From positions 1 to 10,729 of the forward strand of contig JBCBGM010000061.1 in NCBI GenBank assembly GCA_038526735.1: 10,729 nt of DNA. The letters are read 5' to 3'. The notes under the pieces were generated by a model. The model did no database searches. It was not told the origin of the DNA and saw only the letters and a program-made list of their open reading frames with translations. The position numbers and the translations under genes are program-made. The DNA is from Rubricella sp038526735. Its GTDB lineage: Bacteria > Pseudomonadota > Alphaproteobacteria > Rhodobacterales > Rhodobacteraceae. Shown here one piece after another: positions 5,721-10,729 of this stretch (the stretch's first letter is position 1; the number at the start of each line of letters is the position of its first letter).

Positions 5721-6287
5721 ATGTACACGCTGACCAGACGACATGTCCTGATGACCGCCGCCGGAAGCGCGCTCACGCTCTGCCCCGCGATCCTAAATGC
5801 AAGCGTGGAGCTGGACGCGTGGGAGACGCTGCCCGACGACACGCCCGTGGGCTATGACAAGCTGATGTCGGTGGAGGCTGGACCAGCCACCGTTGAGATC
5901 TCTGACTTAATGCCCGGCGACGTCGCCGTTATTGCCCGTCCTACCGATGACCCGGAGTATGCAGCTACCGGTATGATCCAATACATCGCTGTGCACGTGC
6001 GCACAGATGAGCAAATCGCCTTTGGGGCCGAGAATGACCCCGCTGGTGCCACCCAAGACCAACGCTTTTTTGTGGTGAATCTGGTCTGCACTCACCGCGG
6101 TAAGGCCATCGGGATCACCGGTGATCCGAGCGCGCCTTTCGCTTGTCTTGATCGCGGTCGGCGGCATAGCTCGGTCTACAATGCGTCTGGTCTGGGCATA
6201 GGTGGCGCGAGTGAAGGGGATCAGCTCTCGATCCCGGCTTACACGATCGCCGACGCGGATGGTCTGATCACCCTCGAGATCGCCTAA
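5721..6287 (+). CDS. Rieske-like [2Fe-2S] protein with Tat signal and unusual second ligand box
   Basis: This 188-residue protein starts with a twin-arginine signal or anchor (TRRHVLM at residues 5-11, then a hydrophobic stretch to about 27), so the folded domain should face the periplasm. The Rieske fold is suggested by box 1, VCTHRGKAIG (C123 and H125 as ligands), by a second Cys/His box, and by the closing SxYNASG and LSIPAYTI segments that resemble bc1-type Rieske proteins. Two features are odd. Standard box 1 (CTHLGC) has a lysine in place of its disulfide cysteine. Standard box 2 (CPCHGS) is replaced by CLDRGRRHSS, giving C142 and H149 a C-x6-H spacing instead of C-x2-H, also without the disulfide cysteine. 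The frame is intact, so it is not an obvious pseudogene. It shares an operon with cytochrome b561 (ribosome site AGGGAG, 5708-5713). Cluster binding is likely but unproven. Confidence 0.85.
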   Translation: MYTLTRRHVLMTAAGSALTLCPAILNASVELDAWETLPDDTPVGYDKLMSVEAGPATVEISDLMPGDVAVIARPTDDPEYAATGMIQYIAVHVRTDEQIAFGAENDPAGATQDQRFFVVNLVCTHRGKAIGITGDPSAPFACLDRGRRHSSVYNASGLGIGGASEGDQLSIPAYTIADADGLITLEIA

Positions 6288-6293
6288 ACGCAA

Positions 6294-6317
6294 ACGGCCA
6301 CCCAAACTGGTGGCCGT
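6294..6317. terminator. Shared terminator between the b561/Rieske operon and trxB
   Basis: Arms 6294-6302 and 6309-6317 pair perfectly (nine bases) around a six-base loop, between two convergent transcription units. On the minus strand the stem is followed by TTGCGTTT, a broken T run suited to ending trxB. On the plus strand only GTTCACT follows, so termination of the b561 operon there is probably weaker. Confidence 0.75.
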
Positions 6318-6338
6318 GTTCACTCCGGGTCGCAGGGA

Positions 6339-7304
6339 TTACTCCGCTGCAACAGCCTCTCCGGCCTCAAGCTCGGCAATGTATTTTTCGGCTTCAAGCG
6401 CCGCCATGCAGCCCATGCCAGCGCTTGTGACTGCTTGACGGTAAATGTCGTCGGTCAGATCGCCTGCCGCAAAAACACCGGGCACAGAGGTCGCTGTGCT
6501 GTCAGGCTTCGTCAGCACATATCCGCCCGACTTCATCTCAAGCTGCCCATCGACAAGCGACGATGCGGGCGCATGGCCAATCGCGATAAACACGCCATCT
6601 GCCTTGATCTCTTGTGTCGAGGACCCGTCGGTGGAGCGCAGCTTTACGCCGGTCACACCCTTCGGCTGGTCATCCCCGACAACCTCATCAAGCACATGGT
6701 TCCAGATCACTTCCACCTTGGGGTGGTTGAACAGGCGATGCTGCAGGATCTTCTCCGCCCGCAGGCTGTCCCGGCGGTGCACCAGCGTGACCTTCGACGC
6801 GAAGTTGGTGAGGAACAGCGCCTCTTCGACGGCGGTGTTGCCACCGCCCACCACCACAACTTCGCGCCCCCGGTAGAAGAACCCATCGCAAGTAGCGCAG
6901 GCTGAGACGCCAAAGCCCTTGAATGCTTCCTCGGACTCGAGCCCCAGCCACTTCGCCTGTGCGCCCGTCGCGAGGATGATCGCATCAGCGGTATAGACCG
7001 TCCCGCTGTCGCCCTCTGCGCGGAACGGGCGCTGGCCCAGATCGAGCGCGTTGATGTGGTCGGAGATGATCTCAGTGCCCACTGCCTTTGCATGGGCCTC
7101 CATCCGCACCATAAGGTCCGGGCCCTGTACCTCGGTATCACCGGGCCAGTTCTCCACTTCCGTGGTGATCGTGAGCTGCCCACCGGGCTGAATGCCCTGC
7201 ACAAGCACCGGCTCAAGCATCGCGCGAGAGGCATAGACCGCCGCCGTATACCCAGCCGGGCCAGAGCCGATGATCAGAACTTTGGAATGCTTGGTCGCGG
7301 CCAT
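6339..7304 (-). CDS. trxB: Thioredoxin-disulfide reductase
   Basis: This 321-residue cytosolic flavoprotein uses NADPH to reduce thioredoxin. The FAD-binding Rossmann motif is IIGSGPAGYTAA (residues 11-22), and the redox-active pair is CATC (C136 and C139). The NADPH-binding motif is VVGGGNTAVEEALFL (151-165) with HRRDSLRA (176-183), whose arginines select NADPH. The second FAD motif is VFAAGDLTDDIYRQ (277-290). Length and motif order are those of the low-molecular-weight bacterial enzymes, with no missing residue. The ATG at 7304 has AGGAGC (7311-7316) six bases upstream. It lies 63 bases downstream of the ELM1-like gene on the same strand. That gap carries palindromes and a possible -10 element, so trxB may have its own promoter. 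Confidence 0.98.
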   Translation of the reverse strand: MAATKHSKVLIIGSGPAGYTAAVYASRAMLEPVLVQGIQPGGQLTITTEVENWPGDTEVQGPDLMVRMEAHAKAVGTEIISDHINALDLGQRPFRAEGDSGTVYTADAIILATGAQAKWLGLESEEAFKGFGVSACATCDGFFYRGREVVVVGGGNTAVEEALFLTNFASKVTLVHRRDSLRAEKILQHRLFNHPKVEVIWNHVLDEVVGDDQPKGVTGVKLRSTDGSSTQEIKADGVFIAIGHAPASSLVDGQLEMKSGGYVLTKPDSTATSVPGVFAAGDLTDDIYRQAVTSAGMGCMAALEAEKYIAELEAGEAVAAE

Positions 7305-7335
7305 CGTGATGCTCCTGCGCTTCGATCAGGAGGTC

Positions 7336-7371
7336 AATATAGGGTCATATGACGCGTCCGAAAGACCCTAT
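7336..7371 (-). promoter_or_regulatory. Nested palindromes and possible trxB promoter
   Basis: An eight-base inverted repeat (7339-7346 with 7364-7371) spans the ELM1 stop codon. Inside it lie two abutting perfect palindromes, GTCATATGAC (7344-7353) and GACGCGTC (7351-7358). On the minus strand, TATATT at 7336-7341 could be a -10 element about 31 bases before the trxB ATG, which would put the palindromes in the promoter spacer. The matching -35 (CTTTCG) is poor. It may be an operator, an ELM1 terminator hairpin without a T run, or both. Confidence 0.45.
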
Positions 7372-8279
7372 CGCACCAGACCTTGTGCGATAAGGATTTC
7401 TGCGATCCGATCCGCCTCTCGTAACGGCGCGTAGGGCACGAACTCCGCATCTGAGGTGGAGAGCTTGGGCGCGATTGCGTCATGGAACCGCCGAAGCTTT
7501 GGCGCGTGTTGCTCAGAGCCGCTGACGATGACCGGGAGGCCGGTGTAGAGCGCCTCGGAGATCATGCTGACCGAATCTGAGGTCACGACAAGCACATCAG
7601 CATGCGCGAGAAGTCCTGGATAGGGGTTCTCCCCCTCGCCATCCCAGATCGACAGGTCGGGAAACTTGTCCTTGAGCCTCCCAAGCATGGGCTTTGGGGT
7701 GCGGCGGGAGGCAGTGCCGATGAGGTGGAAGCCGCGATCCACTAGGTTTTGCAGATCAACCACCAACCGCGCCTCGCCCTCCGCATCGAAAGCGGCCGTA
7801 CCGCTCGGCCCGCCCAACAAGACCACGGCAGCAGGGCGCGGAACCGAGAGAGCACGCCCCGCGCTCTTGATGCGTTGATCGGTTAGCGCATGCAGCCCTC
7901 CGACCGTCTGCACCGCGCCCTCTCGCAAAAAAAGGTCGTGCTCGGGCACCACGACCGCATCAAACCGCATCCCCGGAAGCGGCGGGCGCATGATGCAGAT
8001 GCTCGGCATTCCACTGCACCCAATCCGATGCGCGGCGATCGCCCCCACACGCCCTGCCCCGATGACGAGTGCCGTGTCAGGCGGAGCCTTCACCGCCGGC
8101 GAGAAAGGAGTGTAGGTGGTCAAAACATCGAGCAGCGGCCCACGCTGGGGCAGCTTTCGCGCGTCCACATCCATCTCCAACCGCCGCGATACCGCTTCTG
8201 CCAACCCCAGTGCTTGCCCCGCATTCGAGGCGCGGTCATCGGAGAGGGCGAGAATTCGCAAGCCGGAATGTTCCTTCAA
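7368..8279 (-). CDS. ELM1-like family protein (mitochondrial fission ELM1, DUF1022), putative glycosyltransferase fold
   Basis: This 303-residue protein belongs to the bacterial relatives of plant ELM1, which resemble GT-B glycosyltransferases; no bacterial function is firmly known to me. Family marks are the N-terminal ALSDDRASNAGQALGLAEA (residues 11-29), a glycine-rich IGAGRVGA (73-80) and PEHD (112-115). The second half has VLLGGPSG (153-160), IGTASRRTP (187-195) and the nucleotide-sugar-site-like DVLVVTSDSVSMISEAL (228-244) with TGLPV (246-250). It has no signal peptide or membrane helix. The start is uncertain. There is no in-frame ATG near the N-terminus. TTG 8279 is the most upstream possibility without a clear ribosome site, whereas TTG 8261 is preceded by GAAGGA at about ten bases. 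It is divergent from the Lrp gene (94-base spacer from the TTG 8279 start) and upstream of trxB. Confidence 0.88.
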   Translation of the reverse strand: MKEHSGLRILALSDDRASNAGQALGLAEAVSRRLEMDVDARKLPQRGPLLDVLTTYTPFSPAVKAPPDTALVIGAGRVGAIAAHRIGCSGMPSICIMRPPLPGMRFDAVVVPEHDLFLREGAVQTVGGLHALTDQRIKSAGRALSVPRPAAVVLLGGPSGTAAFDAEGEARLVVDLQNLVDRGFHLIGTASRRTPKPMLGRLKDKFPDLSIWDGEGENPYPGLLAHADVLVVTSDSVSMISEALYTGLPVIVSGSEQHAPKLRRFHDAIAPKLSTSDAEFVPYAPLREADRIAEILIAQGLVR

Positions 8280-8373
8280 GAATCTTGCTGAGTGTTGAAA
8301 TAATATTGCGCTCGGGGTGGCGTTTGCCTAATAGGTTTATGCGCACTGCAGCAAGACCCGTATAGAGAGACCA
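8280..8373. promoter_or_regulatory. Divergent ELM1/Lrp promoter region
   Basis: This 94-base spacer should carry promoters for both genes. It has an AT-rich patch (8297-8307) and a nine-base palindrome with CCTA 8327-8330 and TAGG 8332-8335 around one A. Lrp-family regulators often bind AT-rich sites next to their own genes, so autoregulation here is plausible but not shown. TATAGA at 8361-8366 is too close to the start codon to be a normal -10. Confidence 0.35.
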
Positions 8374-8874
8374 ATGCCCGCCAGCAAGCTCGACCCCATC
8401 GACCGCAAAATCCTGGCCGAACTTCAGGCCGACGGTCGCATGACCAATGTAGAGCTATCGCGACGGGTTGGCATCTCTGCACCGCCCTGCCTGCGGCGGG
8501 TTCGTGCGCTGGAAGAGATGGGCTTTATCCAAGACTACCACGCCCGCGTGAACGCGCGTGAGTTGGGCTTTGAGGTCGCGGTGTTCGCCATGGTGTCGCT
8601 CCGCAGCCAGGCTGAGTCGGACCTCACAGCCTTTGAAGAGCTCGTGCGCAGCTGGCCACTCGTGCGCGAGTGCCACATGCTCAACGGCGAGATCGACTTT
8701 ATCCTGAAATGCGTGGCACCCGACCTGTCGAGTTTTCAGAGCTTCTTGACCGGGGACCTCACTGCGGCCCCCAACGTCGCAAGCGTCAAAACCTCGCTCG
8801 TGATCCGCGAGGGCAAACACACGCCGGGCGTTCCGTTCGACATCATGGAAGAGCGCATTCTCGCAGAGGGCTAA
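8374..8874 (+). CDS. Lrp/AsnC family transcriptional regulator
   Basis: This 166-residue DNA-binding regulator has the standard two-part layout. The N-terminal AsnC-type helix-turn-helix spans about residues 6-55 (LDPIDRKILAELQADGRMTN, then VELSRRVGISAPPCLRRVRALEE at 26-48, split here as VELSRRVGIS and APPCLRRVRALEE). The C-terminal RAM ligand-binding and oligomerisation domain spans about 68-145, with VAVFAMVSLRS (68-78), ECHMLNGEIDFILKC (99-113) and the VASVKTSLV strand (135-143). The family forms dimers and octamers and responds to amino acids; the ligand cannot be told from the sequence. It is divergent from the ELM1-like gene. It is convergent with a creatinase-fold gene, and the two stops overlap by four bases. 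AsnC-type regulators also sit beside ectoine-hydrolase genes of that fold, but no other ectoine genes are visible here. Confidence 0.95.
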   Translation: MPASKLDPIDRKILAELQADGRMTNVELSRRVGISAPPCLRRVRALEEMGFIQDYHARVNARELGFEVAVFAMVSLRSQAESDLTAFEELVRSWPLVRECHMLNGEIDFILKCVAPDLSSFQSFLTGDLTAAPNVASVKTSLVIREGKHTPGVPFDIMEERILAEG

Positions 8875-9995
8875 GGCCCAATCGAGAGCGGCAGTTTTGA
8901 GAGCGGCTCCACGCCCGCCTCGGTGACCAAAGACGTGCGCCCCGGGCACATCGCAAAGCCGTTTTCGCTGTCCATCAGGATCATGTGCAGGAAGTAGACT
9001 TGGTTGGGCGCGATGACCGTCTCTGCCCCGGCGTGAAACATCTGCGGCTCCATCCAACTCGGTGCGTAGCGCGCGCCCAGCGCGTAACCACAGGCCTTGA
9101 GGCGATGGTCACCATAGCCCGCCTCATCAAAAACCTCCGCATGGGCAGCATAAACCTCGCGCATCGGTGTGCCCGGTTTCAGCGCCGCCTCACACGCCGA
9201 CAAAGCTTCGGTCGCGACCTCAAACATCTCATGTTGCTTGGGCGTCGGCTCCTCAATCACCACTGTGCGCATCGCAGCAACGTGGTACTGGCGATACACC
9301 CCAGCCCATTCGAGCGTGATCTGGTCCGTCTCCAAGAGCGTGCCCCGCCCCGTTGCGTACCGGCAAAGCAATGCATGCTCACCTGATCCGACGATAAATG
9401 GATTGCCCGGATAATCCCCTCCACCCGCAAGCACCGCGCCCTGCATCGCTGCGAGAATATCAGCCTCCGATGCGCCCGGAACGAGCAGCGGCGTTGTCGC
9501 TTCAAACGCCGCATCACAGAGCTCCGCGGCACGCCGGATATACGCGATCTCAGTGGTGGATTTTGTGAGTCGCAGCGTTGGCGCAAGCGACGAGATATCG
9601 ACGAGGTCAGGCTGCACGCGCAACAGCCGCTGGTAATTGCGCGCCGTCAGCCCGTGGGTGTCCAGCTCAGCCCCAACGCGGCCAGTGACGCCAAGGTCTG
9701 TGAGCATCTCGGCGAGGCTCTCTTCCGGGTTGGTTCCATCCGGCCACACGCGAATGTCTGACACGACCGAGGTCAGCTGCGCCTGTCGCAAATCGGCAGA
9801 ACGGGTAAGCAGGTGGATGTCGTGCGGGGTCACGATCATGCATTGAAAAAAGCAAAACCCGAACGTGTCATAGCCGGTGAGCCAATAGTGCGTCTCGGGT
9901 GCAAACAAGAGCGCGTAATCCACCCCGGCCTCTGCCATCGCCGCCCGGAACCGCGCCTGACGATGGGCAAACTCTTCGGTGCTGAAATGAAGCAT
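8871..9995 (-). CDS. M24/creatinase-fold hydrolase-like protein lacking the metal ligands
   Basis: This 374-residue protein has the two-domain layout of Xaa-Pro peptidases, creatinase and ectoine hydrolase. An N-terminal creatinase domain spans about residues 10-140 (including ETHYWLTGYDTFGF, 34-47), and a pita-bread domain spans 148-365. Metal-dependent M24 peptidases use D, D, H, E and E. By alignment of motifs these positions are E229 (LEWAGVY), A240 (YHVAAMRT), Y304 (ACGYALG), H337 (FLHMILM) and G352 (PGRTSLVTEAG), so none is canonical. It therefore resembles the metal-free creatinase type, possibly acting on a small C-N substrate, rather than a working metallopeptidase. H238 is a candidate catalytic histidine. 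The ATG at 9995 lies two bases after the pgeF stop, with AAGG (10004-10007) as ribosome site inside pgeF, so translation is coupled. Annotations as Xaa-Pro peptidase or ectoine hydrolase should be treated with care. Confidence 0.85.
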   Translation of the reverse strand: MLHFSTEEFAHRQARFRAAMAEAGVDYALLFAPETHYWLTGYDTFGFCFFQCMIVTPHDIHLLTRSADLRQAQLTSVVSDIRVWPDGTNPEESLAEMLTDLGVTGRVGAELDTHGLTARNYQRLLRVQPDLVDISSLAPTLRLTKSTTEIAYIRRAAELCDAAFEATTPLLVPGASEADILAAMQGAVLAGGGDYPGNPFIVGSGEHALLCRYATGRGTLLETDQITLEWAGVYRQYHVAAMRTVVIEEPTPKQHEMFEVATEALSACEAALKPGTPMREVYAAHAEVFDEAGYGDHRLKACGYALGARYAPSWMEPQMFHAGAETVIAPNQVYFLHMILMDSENGFAMCPGRTSLVTEAGVEPLSKLPLSIGP

Positions 9996-9997
9996 GT

Positions 9998-10729
9998 CTA
10001 AAGCCTTATGATCGAGATCAGGCGCCCGTAGTCAGCCTCACCCTGATGCGTCGCCCGGCGGTACGAGAAAAAGCGCGACGGATCTGAGTAGGTGTCTCGC
10101 CCGATCCACTCAGCCGCGATATCTAGCGCGCTCAAACGGGCGAGCAGGAAAGATGGAAGATCGAATTGCGCATGATCGGCGTCTTTGCCGTCGGAGAAGA
10201 AGCGCGCGAAGAGGGCATCTTCTGCGGTGAAGCGCTCCATAAAATCTAGTCCGACTTCGTACGATTTTTGCGCGATGGTCGGGCCGATTGCAGCTTTAAT
10301 CTCTGTCGCACCCCGGGCGCGCATCGCGGCGACCGTCGCCTCCAACACGCCCGCAACGGCCCCTTTCCACCCGGNNNNNNNNNNGCATGTGCGGCGCCCA
10401 CAACCCCGTCGGCGGCAAACAGAACGGGTGCGCAGTCTGCGGTGAGGATTCCCAAGGCGATACCGGGCCGCGTGGTGATCATCGCGTCACCCGTGGGGCG
10501 GTTGGCGAAGGGTTCTTCAACTTCGACTACATCAGCCGAATGGACTTGGTTGAGAGAGACCAATTGAGAGGCATCAACCCCCATCGCCTGTGCCGCCCGC
10601 GCCCGGTTGAGGCGCACGCATTCCGCCTGATCCGAAGATCCTGCCCCGCAGTTCAACCCTTCAAAAATGCCGGAAGAGGTTCCGCCCTTACGGGTAAAAA
10701 AGCCATGGCTGACACCATTGAGTGTCTCA
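9998..10729 (-). CDS. pgeF: Peptidoglycan editing factor / multicopper-oxidase-like laccase domain protein (YfiH family), 5' end cut by window, interrupted by N run
   Basis: YfiH/PgeF proteins are cytosolic zinc enzymes reported as purine nucleoside phosphorylase/deaminase and as a factor preventing misincorporation of amino acids into peptidoglycan precursors. The frame enters at the right edge (reads SHGFFTRKGGTSSGIFEG, then LNCGAGSSD). It carries the three zinc-site motifs: SLNQVHSADV, ILTADCAPVLF and VGAAH followed by the GWKGAV motif across the gap. The C-terminal end has AAIGPTIAQKSYEVG and FFSYRRATHQGEADYGR, both typical of the family. Ten N (10375-10384) fall exactly in the HAGWKG motif and put the two halves out of frame. 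This is best explained as an assembly artefact, not a mutation. The stop (TAG 9998-10000) is two bases before the start of the creatinase-fold gene, so the two are an operon. Only the first residues are missing. Confidence 0.92.
10375..10384. other. Assembly gap (10 N) inside pgeF
   Basis: Ten undetermined bases interrupt pgeF. Ten is a common placeholder length. On the minus strand, the left piece ends CAT GC and the right piece begins CC GGG TGG. If the contig ends overlap by one base, the reading is CAT GCC GGG TGG, which gives the family motif H-A-G-W in frame. Confidence 0.95.

Noticed and set aside
8374..9995. Ectoine catabolism locus (AsnC-type regulator beside a DoeA/EutD-like hydrolase)
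   Set aside because: The regulator and hydrolase are convergent rather than in one operon. No deacetylase, transaminase or transporter of that pathway is visible, and the hydrolase is coupled to pgeF instead.
9998..10656. pgeF as a frameshifted pseudogene or as two genes
   Set aside because: The only break is at the N run. All motifs are present on both sides, and a one-base contig overlap restores the frame.

Overview
The window reads as chromosomal DNA of a high-GC alphaproteobacterium, most likely a member of the Rhodobacterales (Roseobacter group). The grounds are the GC-rich third codon positions, the single-chain ATP sulfurylase/APS kinase fusion, the Hsp20-DUF1150 pair, the ELM1-like protein next to thioredoxin reductase, and the hairpin-rich spacer after carB. 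The order was inferred by eye, not by a database search. Both edges cut genes (carB at the left, pgeF at the right), and a run of 10 N at 10375-10384 marks an assembly join inside pgeF.

Layout. 1-1176: the 3' part of carB (+). 1177-1490: a non-coding spacer with several strong hairpins. 1491-2072: tdk (+). 2073-2164: a compact regulatory region with a near-consensus RpoH (sigma-32) promoter and a hairpin closely resembling a ROSE RNA thermometer, leading into an hsp20 gene (2165-2578) and a DUF1150 gene (2583-2786). Convergent to these is a RidA-like gene (2783-3172, -), whose stop codon overlaps that of DUF1150. A terminator with a UUCG loop separates it from the sat-cysC fusion (3239-4948, -). 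Divergent from that is a two-gene operon, cytochrome b561 and a Tat-type Rieske-like protein (5203-6287, +), ending at a terminator shared with trxB (6339-7304, -). Upstream of trxB, on the same strand, is an ELM1-family gene (7368-8279). Divergent from that is an Lrp/AsnC regulator (8374-8874, +), whose stop overlaps that of a creatinase/M24-fold gene (8871-9995, -). That gene is translationally coupled to pgeF (9998-10729, -).

Function. Most genes are housekeeping: pyrimidine/arginine precursor synthesis (carB), thymidine salvage (tdk), sulfate activation (sat-cysC), thiol redox balance (trxB) and peptidoglycan-related purine nucleoside clean-up (pgeF). Three items stand out. The hsp20 leader combines transcriptional (RpoH) and translational (ROSE-like) temperature control in about 90 bases. 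The b561/Rieske pair looks like a small quinone-to-periplasm redox module, and its Rieske protein has an unusual second ligand box (C-x6-H) and lacks both disulfide cysteines. The M24-fold protein appears to have lost all five metal ligands. I see no mobile element, CRISPR array, tRNA or rRNA.
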